Source of the DNA: Hemileia vastatrix
Taxonomy: Eukaryota > Basidiomycota > Pucciniomycetes > Pucciniales > Zaghouaniaceae
DNA length: 64,000 nt
Direction of reading: 5' to 3'
Assembly: GCA_030280995.1 (NCBI GenBank)
Contig: JASXTE010000015.1
Location: forward strand, 18,675,001-18,739,000
Below, piece by piece: positions 44,490 to 57,023 of this stretch. The translations under genes and the position numbers were made by a program. Each line of letters opens with the position of its first letter. Position 1 is the stretch's first letter. The notes below the pieces were generated by a model. It was not told the DNA's origin. It did no database searches and saw only the letters and a program-made list of their open reading frames with translations.

Positions 44490-46440
44490 TCCATATTAAT
44501 TTCAATTGAATTTAATGTTGACCAATACATAGTGAATACACGTTATGCCACTTATACTTGCCAGGCATAGCTACCATTATATATGCCAGTATCAAAAATT
44601 AATTTTTATTGAATTTAATGAGCATGATAATCATGAATTTCTGGAGTCAACTGCTTATTTTTATGCATGGTGCGTTGCCAACATTAATTTCGATCGAAAT
44701 TACTTTTGATACTGGCATATTGCATGGTGTCTATTCCTGGAAAGTGTAAGTGGCATAGTTTGTATTCATTACGTATTGGTCAACATTAATTTCAATAGAA
44801 TTTAATATTGACATTTGCATATTGAACCCAAACCAGCAAACAACCCAAAAAATTCTTCATAAAACTGCTCATTAATTTCGATCGAAATTAGTGTTGACCA
44901 TATACATATTGAATGGTAGTTATATCTGGTGTGTGTAAGTTGTAAAGCTTGTGTTCAATGTTTATTGGTCAACATTAATTTTGATTGAAATTAATATTAA
45001 TGTGTAAATGATATATACATGCTCAATATGCATTGTAATGTGTATACTTAAGAATAGAGGGCCCTACTTTTCATCTTACAGAAAAATGCTTGGTGGCATG
45101 TTAAATTCAATTTTTATTAAAATTAATGTTGACATGTTACCATGCATAACAGTAAGCAACTGACTGCATAAATTGATGATAATCATGAACCTTAATTTTG
45201 ATCGAAATTAATGTTGCCAAGTGCAGATTGAAAAAAAGCTATGCCACTTACACTAGACAGGCATATTTACTATTTATTATGTATTGGTCAACATTAATTA
45301 TTATAGAAATTAATATGGATATGTAAATTTTATATTTACCCTCAACATGTATAGTAAATTTCAATACTTAAAAATACTTGCTGTACTTTACATGTCATGC
45401 AAAAAAGCATTATATCACTTCAACATTAATTTTGATCAAAATTAATGTTGGCATGCCATTATGCATTGAAACAACTAACTGACTGAAAAAGTTCATCATC
45501 AAAATGCTCATTAATTTTGATCAAATTTAATGTTGACCAATACATATTGAATATAAGTAATCTCCGCTTACTCAGACCAGATATAACTACCATTCAATAT
45601 GTATATGGTCAGCCTTAATTTCAATCAAAATTAATGGGCAGTTTTATGAAGAATCTTTTGGGTTGTTTGCTGGCTTGGGTTCAATATGCAAATGTCAATA
45701 TTAAATTCAATCAAAATTAATTTTGACCAATACATAATGAATACACACTATTCCACTTACACTTTCCAGGCATAGCTACATGCAATATGCCAGTATCAAA
45801 AGTAATTTCGATCGAAATTAATTTTGGCAAGGCACCATGCATAAAAATAAGCAGTTGACTCAAGAAATTCATGATTATCATGCTCATTAATTTCAATCGA
45901 AATTAATTTTTGATACTGGCTTATTTAATGGTAGCTATGCCTGGCAAGTGTAAGTGGCATAGCATGTATTCATTATGTATTATTCAACATTAATTTCGAT
46001 TGAAATTAATATGGACATGGACTATGCATAAAATTCCTATAAGTATAGGTAAGCTAAGCAGTTAAATTAACTGGTTTGATCAAGTACACCATATAAAAAT
46101 TGATGTTTTAATGCCTTGGTTAATTTCGATCGAAATTAATTTTAAGCCATGCATGTTGATTTTTATCTATGTCTGTGTAGTCCATGTGAAATGGCTTGTA
46201 TTCAATATGCAGGGGTCTACATTAATTTCGATCGAAATTATGAGGTTCATTGCCTCATAAATTTGGTGGTTTCTGTCAGGGTTTCATGCATGGTGCCATA
46301 TGATACTTGTTGATTCCTATCAAAATTAATTTCAACACCAATATATTGAATACAAACCATGGCACTTACAGTACTTGGTCATAGCTAAAATTCAATATTC
46401 CAGTCTCAAAATTAATTTCGATAGAAATTAATCAGGATCC
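44490..46440. repeat. Array of about 20 palindromes with core TTTCGATCGAAA
   Basis: Intact cores lie at 44,688, 44,876, 45,806, 46,124 and 46,226; the rest are variants. Each sits in a longer symmetrical context (CATTAAT..ATTAATG) and between copies other blocks also alternate in orientation (TATTGGTCAACA and its inverse, GCCACTTACACT and its inverse). Variants change almost only the two CpGs, giving TTTTGATCAAAA, TTTTGATCGAAA, TTTCAATCGAAA and TTTCGATTGAAA. There is no gene. It lies between family X copy 2 and gene Y. It may be a protein-binding array or the fold-back part of a transposon. Confidence 0.9.
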
Positions 46441-47465
46441 ATGAAGTTTATCAATAGTGTATGAGTTAAGTTTCAAGTCATATGTTTCATCATTTTCTTG
46501 CACCCATTTTTAGGTTATCTCAACAATTTTTTTCAAGTTTTATTATATTAATCAAAACTGTGGTAAGTTGTGAAAAATTAGCTAATCCAAATCTCAAATT
46601 GAATATTATTATTTTAATAATTTTGAATGTTGCTTAAGGTATTTCATTGGGTGATTCATAATAGTATTTTATCAACTTAGTAGTCCTATAACTTTTGAAA
46701 AGTAACAATATTGGTATAGTTAGGGACAACAATGCAATATCTTGTGCAGACTAAGATATACTGTAAAATAAAACTATTCAATTTTTTTTTCCCTTAGTTG
46801 TATCCAAGTTTATCAATGGTTTGGTCACAGTGCCCACACCCTAGCCTGACACTCCTCCTGTCACTTAAAAAACAAATTCTTATCTTAAATTTTAATGTTA
46901 CCAATTTTATATTCATAATTCAATTCTTGTTTGATGAGGCATATCAGTATATATGTGAATCTCGCATTGTCATCTGAAAGTAAATTTAACAAATATTCAT
47001 AAAGGATTATCCTTTTTTTTCATATAATATACTAATTAAGTGTATCTCCACTGTTTAGGACTAAATTCTAATTTATAAAATTTTGTATTTACCCGTGGCA
47101 ATTTGCATATGGGATATAAATTTGTTATTATTTGTTTTTCACACTAAAAGTCCCCAAAGAATTACTAGTATTTTCTGTTAGCTACATCAAATTTCGCTTC
47201 AATATAAACAGATTGTGATTTAGCATGTTACTCAGTTTACCCCACTATGAATAATACATGTTAAAAAAAGCTCAAATAATATAAAATCCCCCTCTTTATG
47301 TTTTCTGATTCTTTCATCCTCACTTTAATTTTAATCTTATTCAATTTTTTATCCTATTAAATTATCAACTTCAATTTTCTAGAATAGAGTTTCTTATAAT
47401 TATTCATCATATTACATCATAATTTTTTGATATGGAATACTTTTTTTTAATATTCATTAATCAAT
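46441..47465. other. Gene-free AT-rich region
   Basis: No gene or regular repeat is seen. It may hold the 5' region of gene Y. Confidence 0.45.
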
Positions 47466-49892
47466 ATGTCTAGTATACAAAATCCTACACCTCCACTTTG
47501 TATGTATATCATGTTCCTCTCTCTTAATTTATATATTTCACTTATGTTCTATATCTTTTTTTTTCAAAAAATTGATTTTCCAGCACCCGAATGTGTTTCA
47601 TTCCACTCTCTGATTGACACTCGCTTTGAAGCTTTTGAGCTTGCACCATGTCTGCCACATGGCATGGCACCTAACCCTCCTGTACTTAGCAATGAGAGGC
47701 AGGAAATAACGAGAGTTCAGTATTGCAATTTACTTGAATTGGCTAGATATAAAACAGAAGAGCTTGTCAAGATCCTTAACAATAATCCTTCTCCTTCATA
47801 TTTATCTAACCCTTGTAATGACTTACTCCAATATGTGAAAAGCCTTGAAAAATGTATGTTCTTCACCTGTTTTGTCTCCTTTTAAATTAGTAGATAAGAT
47901 TATTAATATATTTTTTTCTTCATATATATTTGTAGCTTACAAGGAGGGTATGATTCCTCCTGATGAAATCATTGTCATTAGGGATGATGATGAGACAGAT
48001 GAACCATCAGATTTAACTCATGCTTCAACTTCTAAGGAAAATCTTGAAACACCTGTTATCCTCTCCAAGAAAAAGAGATTATCCCAAGGCTCCTCTTTTG
48101 TTCGATGTATTAAACCGGCTTCTGCTAATGAATTTTCCGATGTATCAAATAATAAATCTCAAAAAAAAACCAAAGGCTTTGATAATGAGTATATTCTTGT
48201 TTCCTTTTTTTTATTGTTATTCTTTTATCTTTAAAATTCAATCATATATCTCTTTTATTGCTTACATATTGTACTTTTTATCTTTCTTTTGATATTTTGT
48301 ACCAGAAACTCACCTGCTGTAGATTGTTCCATCCATAAACGCCCTCTCCCTGATGAAGATGATGAAAGAGCAATGAAAATAGCGATGATGAACTGTCAGA
48401 ATATGAAGCTATGCTTGTTCATCAAAAAAAGAAAAATTTAAAATCTTCTTCAAGACATGACGATATTTTTGATAAAGATGATGATTCAAACAGCTCATCA
48501 CCAAATTCCTTCATTTCTAAGAAGCAATACCCATCACCTCCTAAATTACCTACTTTGACCACTTTGAAAGCTTCTCTACCAATGAAATCAACTCCAATCA
48601 AGATATCGAAAAAACCTCTACTTTATTCACCCTCAGTTCTAAAAGACTCTGATTTGAAGGAGGAATTCTGTAAAATTCATAATTTTTATTAAGGTAGAAT
48701 CAGCACGGCAAAGTTCCCCAGGTCGTGGTTGGAAATTGTTACTCTCCTCAAATTACGCTCTTCTACTTCTTCCCAAGAACCCATGTTAAATATTCCAATG
48801 TTTACTTTTCATTGGGAAAAATCTTGTGGAGAAGATTGGCTTTCAAAACTTACTGAGTTATGTAAGTTACCATAATTTTTAGTCTTGACTTTTGTTCTTT
48901 TACTTATTTTTTTTCCTTTTGTAGCAAATATTTTTTTAGAGATTGATAGCTCACAGCTATGGGTACTAGATAATATTGATTTCAAAAAAATGGAAGATTT
49001 ATGTGATCCTGATGGTTTAAATATTGAAATTCTTTCCTCAACAAAGAAAACGGATCACCCTGAATACAATCTTATCCAAATGCTCATGAGATTAATGATC
49101 CCAAGTGACCACTGCCGTTCTTCATGGGTATCTCTTATATCATCTTCACTTTATCTGACCGCACATGAATTCAGCCAGCTTCCATCACATCAAAACATTA
49201 ACTCAGATTGTCCAATTGAACGTGGTCTTCAGCTTCTAGCTCACCTTTCAAATCTGAAGAGTCCGATTGCTGATGGCTTAGAAGTTGTTCCCACTGCACT
49301 TCAAACCCGTGATATATCAATGTCTAATCTTCTTCAAATCAGAAATATTATCATTGATATAATTATGTCAATTATAATTCTTAAATAAAAATATTGTGCT
49401 GCCACAATATCAAGTGGAAAGACTAGCGAAGCTCAACAATCAAGTGAGAAAAACAAAAATACTGAACTGACTATAATGAGACAGAAACAAAAGGCTGCAC
49501 TAAACAAAATAAATTCTGAATACTCCCACCACCGATATCAATCTTTCACATTCTATATAATTGATGGTGTCCATGGTTTATTTCTGAGCTCTCAAGATCA
49601 TAGATTGGCTTCAGCAGCTGATTGCTTGGAGGTAATATCAGAAGTTAAGTTTCTTAATTTACATGAAAAAAAAAATCATTTGATGGAAGAAATAATTTGG
49701 AAAAATTTAAATAACTATATTTTAACATTAATAAAACCTTTTATAGGCAAGTGTGATCCATTTCCTTTAAAATTTGATACCCCAAGTCCTCCGGGAATTG
49801 CTAGGGCTATTTCTGCAGATTTTCTTAATCACTGGAGCTCCATTCAGCCAGTATCACCTTTTTTTGCTAAATATAGCCTTTCAATAAATTAA
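47466..49892 (+). pseudogene. Unknown spliced gene Y
   Basis: A run of exon-like frames with consistent introns (GTATGT..TGTAG at about 47,853-47,936; others near 48,190-48,303 and 48,861-48,924). Pieces in order: FHSLIDTRFEAFELAPCLPH, YKTEELVKILNNNPSPS, an acidic VIRDDDETDEPSD, a Lys/Ser-rich linker (48,020-48,690), KFPRSWLEIVTLLKLRSS, SQLWVLDNIDFKKMEDLCD, HPEYNLIQMLMRLMIPSDHC, and ASAADCLEVISEVKFL near the end. Frames break near 48,690 and 49,386. It could be partly intact. I do not recognise it. It lies divergent from the TET/JBP-like gene, about 800 bp away, inside the Tnp2 region. Confidence 0.45.
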
Positions 49893-50688
49893 TATTCCAA
49901 CATGTAAATAGATAAAGTTCTGTCTATATGATTTATCTTGTATAATTCAAGTTATTTTCCTTCAAATACGTCAAAAATGTAACCATCTTTGAAATTTATT
50001 AAGTAACCTTTGACATGATTTTCTAAATTAATTATTAAAAAAAATTATTGTAAGTCCAGCAATAACAAAGATTTTAAAATCTACTTATATGATTTCAAAT
50101 ACTTGTATTAAATTCTTAAATATTTTATTGTTTATATAAAAATATGATAACTGCTCTAGTTTTGTTACTTTACCTTTAATATTATATAATCTATTAATTA
50201 TTACAAATATTTTTGTTGAGTGTAACATTTTTAATCAGAAGTAGAACAATTTAAATAATTAAATGAGTACATTCTTAAAAAAACAATTTAATCTATTATT
50301 GATTCAAAATTCTTTCATCAACTCTTTATTATTAACTTTTTTATTAATAAGCCTGTTTGACCTAAAATACTATACAGTTAATTTGGTAGCATTAAAAGCA
50401 CATTTTTATGGCTAATATATTTCAAATTCTTTATTATAGTTTTTTTATTTTAGAACCTTTGCTACCAATTTAATAAAAATGACATTTAAAGATTTCACAA
50501 CTTATATATTTCCTCAAAAGGAAAGCAAATTTTCTTATAATATTATGAAAAAAAATTATTTTATTTCACAAATAAAAAAAATAGATAATACTATAATTAT
50601 CAAAACTGAAAATGTTACAGCTACTTCCAGTATTTATCATGTTTAATTTTGCATTAAGTTGTGTATATATAATATAAATTTTTAATAT
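49893..50688. other. Spacer between gene Y and the oxygenase gene
   Basis: The two genes converge here. The sequence is AT-rich with no gene recognised. Confidence 0.5.
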
Positions 50689-51890
50689 TTAAATATCTTG
50701 ATTTTTTAGATTTGTCTTAACATTAGATAAATAATACTTTGCTGAATTTATTTCTTCCTCTATTAAGTCATCTCTTCTCAAAAAAACTCTCAAAGCACTA
50801 ATCAAATATTTATACCTATCTTTTTCTTCTTTAGTTTCCAAGTACTCTAAAATATCAATATCAAAAACATTAAGCTTTTCTATAGCATGAAAAAGTCTAG
50901 TGCTGATTTGAATAGAAGAACCTATCCTAGTGAAGCCACAAATTTAGTGACATCTTGAGGTAAAATGCCTTAGTTGATTGGCAGGCCATAATGTCACTGT
51001 TATTCCATTAGTTGCTTCAAAGTTGATTTTACTTCGAATTTCAGGAAACATAAGTTCTCCACCTGTTTTTTGTGGTTGGGTCTTATCATACTTCATATGA
51101 ATGGTATTGTTTTCTGTATCTTTAGGAAAAAATATTCCTAAAGTATACTCACTTGCATCCTTATCGAGATGAACCTCATTGGAGAACCCATTACCATTCG
51201 CTCCAGATGTCCAAGTTAAATTACTAGCAAATGGTACACCCTCTTCTTCACTAGAAACTTTTGAAAATCCAGGAATACCAAGTTTTGCACAAAGATTAGT
51301 TGCCTCGTTGTACTTTACATATGATATTTTTTTAAAAAAATATTCAAAGTACATTGCAATCCTCTTCATTTGTTTTTTATATTCATCCGTTTGTACAATA
51401 TCATCAGTGTATTCTTCTGCAAGGAAAAGCATTCAAAACTTCAGTATTTAAATTAAAAAAAGTGATACTTACGAATATATAAAGATTTCTTCCTATCTAA
51501 AATAAAGCCACCACCAAAATTTTTTTCAAAACCACCAGCTCTTCGATGATAACCATTATTTTTAATTTCATGTTTGCAGTAAGAAAGATCCTTAATGCAT
51601 TGCACCGTAGCTTCTAACATATCTAGTTCTTTGAGCTCATGAATTTCAAAAGTCTGCACAAGAACATTAGGTATTAAGACACCTTATGGTTTATAAATAC
51701 TACATCCAGGAAAAAAATTGTAATAATTATTGCAATTTGTCCTATAATTTGCATAAGATCGTGCATAGAAATGTGGCTTCTTCCCATTTGTATCCATTCC
51801 AAGAGCGTTTACAAGTTTCATTCCAGTAGCAATGTCTTTCGCCCACCTATTGTTAGAGTTCTTCCCTGGCCGTTTTTTTTTTTCAAATTG
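50689..51890 (-). pseudogene. TET/JBP-like 2OG-Fe(II) dioxygenase
   Basis: A core exon (from 51,432) joins over a 56-nt intron (51,417-51,472) to an upstream exon (51,659-51,473, EIKNNGYHRRAGGFEKNF). The core carries TWTSGANGNGFSNEVHLDKD with the metal-binding HxD, GGELMFPEIRSKINF, and TVTLWPANQLRHFTS with the distal His. A TAA at 50,944-50,946 interrupts the frame just after the distal His, and the same frame continues with TRIGSSIQISTRL, where a 2OG-binding Arg is expected, to a stop at 50,689. TET/JBP enzymes oxidise 5-methylcytosine or thymine in DNA. In basidiomycetes such genes are reported beside transposons. The family call is by motif and context; it may be inactive. Confidence 0.65.
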
Positions 51891-51899
51891 TTACTCATT

Positions 51900-53640
51900 G
51901 ATGGTTCAATCCTAAGAGAATTCAATTTTAATTTAAAATAGAAAAAAATCAAAAATTAGAAAATAGTAACATAATTTCAATTATCAGTCAATGATACCTT
52001 TAACTTTATCATATCTTCAATATTAGAAATACAAAAAGTAGCATATCTACATATTAGTATATTTATATACTTTTTCTTTATTTCAAATATTAAGAAAGTG
52101 TTTCAAAGGTATACTTTATTAAATTATACATATAAAGAGTATAGCTTTATCCTGTATGCATTCAGCAAGTACAAGATTCGGCTCTACACTTAAGATTAAT
52201 AATATAATGAAAGTATAACTCCAAAACACTAGTAATATTAAAAAAATTACAGAATTATAATATACACATATATAAAATGAAAAATCTTGCTCTGACCAAT
52301 ATATTGACTTAGAAAGTTATACTTCAATAAATTATTAATTTTTAAATTGTAGCATTGTCCTGTATGCTTTCAGCAAGTACGAGACTTTGAAACAACTTAA
52401 AAATCAATAAATTAAAGGTAAAGTACAAACAATCTAATTATTATTATGAAAAGCAAAACATTATCCTGTAAACTTTTAGCAAGTACGAGATGATGTTTTA
52501 CTTTTCATATTAATAATATAATGGTTGAGAAAGTATTAAAGAAATATAGAAAAATGATAAGCAAAACATGAACTTACATGTCTATAAAATCTTCTTCCAT
52601 TTGTAGCTGATTGATCAAAATTAATTATAAAGTTTATTTTATAATCACTGTTTTAAAAAATTAATGGTTAGATAAATAAATTGAACATTTTTGATAAGGA
52701 ATAAAGAAAAGTAAATTAAAAAACAAATAAAAAAACTTTAAGTTAACTGAAAAAGAATTATTTTATAATGAATCAAAAGGGTACAGTAAAAGATACCATA
52801 AAAATAAATTCAGAATTAGAATCATTATATTAACTTGTCAAATGTGTAAAAAAGAGTAACAAACCAAAATGATATGAAATGCAATAGCAAGAAAAATTTG
52901 CTTACCGGTAGTCAGATAAGGTCAAGAAAATAGTACCAATAACTCAAAATGATAAAGCAAAAATATGATGGATAATTTTTGAAAAAGGTAAGTGAGAAAG
53001 AGAAAGGAAAAAGAAATTGGGTGGCAAACAGATGTAGATGTCATGAATTTTCACTGATCTCATTTTCAAAAAAATGCAGCTCTCCAAGTCATATGATAAA
53101 CTTCATCTAAATTCCAAAAATGATGTTGCCAAGGCACTGTACACAGCATGATCATTTTTTCCTATGCATATACTAATTTCAGCTAGAATTTACTTGGCTG
53201 CATGTTGTACAGATGAACATTTGTGGAACGCTGAATTTCACATCTAATAAAAATTGACGCCACATAATTCTAGCTACCATGTTTCACGAAGCTAAAAAAC
53301 ATACACTCATCACATTTAAATTTACATTGCGTCAAAATTAATTCATTTTTGAATTTTTTTAAAGGGAACTATAATGTGCACCACCTATTTCTAAAATATG
53401 AACCTCCCCACCATATTAAATTGGGAGACTTATAATTATGCAATTTTTTTGCCATGACCTTTTTCCTGATCTTACTTGGTTCAAAATATTGAAACATGAC
53501 CAATGTTGCTGAAAGAAACATTTGATTTTGTTTCTATGTGTAACAATGGAAGGCTGTTTCTTACCGGCTGAAGAGTGTTGTATATTTTATTTGAACACAT
53601 TTTTATTTTTTTATGTATTTTATTTAAAAAATTTACTTTT
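51900..53640. other. AT-rich region with a three-copy repeat
   Basis: A unit with CCTGTATGC and TTCAGCAAGTAC occurs three times, near 52,150, 52,353 and 52,463, with partly shared flanks. No gene is recognised in the rest. Confidence 0.5.
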
Positions 53641-53644
53641 TATT

Positions 53645-53866
53645 GCAGCCAGATTTATACTGGCTGCTTTTTAGAAACCTTAATTTATGATCCAAGCCTT
53701 TGAAATTGGCTTGGGTCCCTTACATTGCAATTTAGTACTTCCAGCCAGGTTTCCCCTGGCTGAAGTGTCTCTTTCAAGCAATCAAAGTCGCTAAAAGCGA
53801 CTTTGATTGCTTGCTGTAATGTTTGCCACCCTCCCAGCTAATTTACTAGGCTGGGAGGTGGCCAAA
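53645..53866. repeat. Cluster of five strong hairpins
   Basis: GCAGCCAG/CTGGCTGC (53,645-53,667), CCAAGCC/GGCTTGG (53,692-53,714), CAGCCAGG/CCTGGCTG (53,742-53,762), an 18-bp perfect stem with a 3-nt loop beginning CAAGCAATCAAAGTCGCT (53,775-53,813), and CCACCCTCCCAGC/GCTGGGAGGTGG with one bulge (53,826-53,861). All lie within 225 bp and end 15 bp before the LTR of element C. They resemble the hairpin-bearing ends of the MITE in style, not in sequence. Confidence 0.85.
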
Positions 53867-53880
53867 ATTGTGTGCAACGC

Positions 53881-54996
53881 TGTGGTAGCCTAAAGTTTAG
53901 TATGGCACCTAAGTACGTAAATGGAGTTATTACGGCATGCAAGATTAGTGCTATTATTTTTTATAAAAGGGTTTTTTTTAATTTATTTGAGTTTTGAATA
54001 TAAAGAAATTGGTTAAAAGAAAATGCCTATGCAAAAACAAAATATTTTACCAAGAAGACTTATTTTTACGGTCGGAAAAATCTATGACTATCAAGTCGAG
54101 TCACTCAAGAACCTTGGGAAATTTTCCCAGAATTTTTACTATTTTTCTTATATTTTTAAATGAATTTCAAGGATTTATAGAAATATTTACGTTTTTAGAA
54201 ATTACTTAACTTTGATGAATTTTTACAGGATGATTTGAGCTGCGCAGGCTACGAAATTTAGTTGGAAATGTAAAGGGAAAGTGGCTCTATCATATGTAAT
54301 TTTTCTAGATTTTTTATTATAGTTTTAAAGGTTTTAATTGAGTCCGGAGGTCCGGACAGACTCCGCTTGGACTCCGTACGGACTCCGGAGGCTCTGGATT
54401 GATTCTGGCTGAGCTCTGGAGGGGAAACTTAGGCACGTGACTAGGTATACTTAAGAGCCTCTCAGACTCGAAATCGGGGATCGTCTTACAATCATCAGAG
54501 ATCATACAGCTTAATCTTTAACTACCACAGTCTCATTTTTTATTACTCAACAAATTAAATAAATTTGTAATACCCTTATAACTTTATATTTTATATATAA
54601 CATTTTAGAAATACTACTCAACAATTTAAATCACACTTCAATCAGGGTATCTTTAGAAAGGTCTTCATCACTGGGACTTGATTATTGCTGTCTCATAAAA
54701 ATTCAAATTATTATAAAAACATAAAATTCAATCTTTTCAGATCTTTCACTGGTACACCTTAATTGTTGTAATCAGTATTTCTTCCTCAACAGCCACTTTT
54801 ATTTAAATTTCAATTAGAGTTAAATATTTTAGAGTTTCATTATTTTTATCAATCAGATCCAAGTAGACTGGTTAGCTTAGTGATTTAGAATTCCCATTTT
54901 GTTATTTTTATTGGATGGAAGGGGTTTTCCACTAAATCCACATATCTCCTCCGGATTCTGCTTACAGCAAGGCAACTGTAAGAGTTTACCTTACCA
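53881..54996 (+). repeat. 5' LTR of element C
   Basis: 1,116 bp, TGTGGTAGCC to TTACCA, an inverted match to both LTRs of element B. The partner 3' LTR is outside the window, so the target duplication cannot be checked. Confidence 0.9.
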
Positions 54997-55000
54997 TAGT

Positions 55001-55017
55001 TGGCGCCCAACATGGGG
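55001..55017 (+). promoter_or_regulatory. Primer-binding site of element C
   Basis: TGGCGCCCAACATGGGG, 4 nt inside the LTR, one base different from element B. Lysine-tRNA type by similarity. Confidence 0.78.
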
Positions 55018-55125
55018 TTCGATTTCTCTAGCTTTCTTTAAAGACTTACTTGGATCAAGAATGTTATTGGCCTGCAAGAGGCTTGTTATTTTATCAATTG
55101 TTAACGCTTTTCATTACTTATTGGG

Positions 55126-57023
55126 ATGTCTTCTTCTGCTGCTTCTGGATCTGTTCACCCTCTCACTCCCTCTGTTAGGATTGTTTCTTGGGATGGCCCA
55201 AAGTTTGATGGGGAGGAGGTTAAATGGTTCATTAGCAGGTATGAAGCTGCTGCTGCTGTTGATGGTGCTTCTCATGTGGATATGGTGAAGCAAGTTAGGT
55301 TTTTTATTGCTGATAGGGAGGTCGAAAAAGAGGTTATTGCTATGCAGGCATTCAAGGACAAAGATTGGGTTAAGCTTTCTAAAGCTATGGTTGATAGATG
55401 GGGTGTCAGGTTTACTATGATGGACCTCAATAAAATTGTTGGAGACTGGCAAGCAAAAGGTGGAGTTTCTTCTATGGCTGACTTCAAAAAGCTCTTTGAT
55501 CAGTTTGATGAAGTGGTGGAATATCTCATACTGGTGGACGAGTTAGTGCATGAGAATCAAGCAAAAGATTTGTTTTGGTCAGCATGCAGCAGGGATATTC
55601 GAATGGACGTCTTGAAGGATCTTTCAAGAAAAGATTTGATGAAGGAACTGCCTAATGGTCAGCAGAAACTGCTGGCTCTGAAGGTTATCAAAGAGAACAT
55701 TCAGGCCCATCTCAAGTTGTTAGCATTGGACAAATATCAATAGTCCTGCACTCAATATGTTAGCAAGGTTAGCGAAGTTTTGGCCGAAAACAACGATATT
55801 ATGGTCAAAGCCCAGGAGGCCAAGAAGGCACAAATGGGACTACTGGCTGCAAAAGTTGAGGGCAATGTAGATAATAAGATGGTCGATCATTTGGCCGATT
55901 TAACTAAACAGTTAAAAATATTTGTTCAAGAAACCCAGATGGCTAACAAGGCCCAAATCGCTTCTTAGTCGACGTCAACTTCTTATCAGTCCAGAGGTTA
56001 TTAAAGTCGAAATTATAATGGCAATAATAATGGTAACCGCTTCCCAGTCAATGGGAGAGATGGTGGGAATGGTGGTAGTAGTTATAGAGGTGGCTACAAT
56101 GAGCCAAGGTGTGCTCCTATTGTAATAGGAGGGGGCACAGAGCAACAGTTTGTTTTGCTCTTGATAAGGAAATGGATGCTGGGCGAGTTTTATTTCATGG
56201 TAAAGTTTATAAATTTCCTGATGGTTTGTTCATCAAGCCCAGTGATGGACAGTCTCCTTCTGATTTGGTCAGAAGAAGTTTAACGGCTGAAAGGAGAGCC
56301 AGATTTGAAGAGGTGATGGATGAAGATGTAAACGCCAAGGGTGGCAAAAATGGTAATGGTAATGGTGGAAAAGCTGACAAAGGTAAAGAGAAAGAGGTCA
56401 GTAAAGCCACATTTTCTACTTCTTTTGGTGGTTTAGAGCTGACGACGGTTGCCCAGGTGGAGGGTAGCTGTATGGCTGGCAAATACAATGTGAATGCTTC
56501 TAGAAGAGCAGCTGCTACTAAGGCGAAGAGTAACATTCAGAGCCAATTGAGGGCTAATTCTGGCAAGGCAAATAACAAAGTGAACCCTTACTCTAAGGAC
56601 AAAAATTCTAGTGCTCAAACTGCCGCCAACAAATTGAACCCTTACTCTAAGGACCAATTATATAAAATGCAGAAGGGAATTGCTGATATGGGGCCCCCTA
56701 GTTATGGCAAGTTTGATTTAAATGGTGAGCCTATGCCAGAGGATTATTCGGATTCTGAGGAGGACGTACCGTTGGGGTCTCTACCCAGACCAAGTTTTAG
56801 CGGTCCCATCCCAATGGAGGGTGTAAGAAGGACTAGCAATGGATCAGGATTAGCGCAAGAAGCTGGTGACGGAGTTAGGGTTATAGAAAGTGAAGATGTT
56901 ATAATGGGGGGTGAAGATGGCTCGGTTGGACCACAAGAGGTACCCAGGGCCAAGGTTGTTAAATCAAAGTTCCAGTATGAGCGGCCAGTAGTTTCTTGTC
57001 AAGCTAATGAGATGAAGTTTTGA
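55126..57023 (+). pseudogene. Element C Gag (broken)
   Basis: It starts MSSSAASGSV 130 bp after the LTR. The capsid-like part is open to 55,743 and then meets a TAG in place of a Glu codon (KYQ*SCTQ). Stops also occur near 55,966 and 56,001, and a frameshift before 56,109. The second part starts at an intact CCHC knuckle (C2, C5, H10, C15 of the 56,109 frame) and runs through the basic tail with KLNPYSKD repeats. A second frameshift near 57,010 leads into the protease frame. B and C are close relatives across the whole of Gag. Confidence 0.88.
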
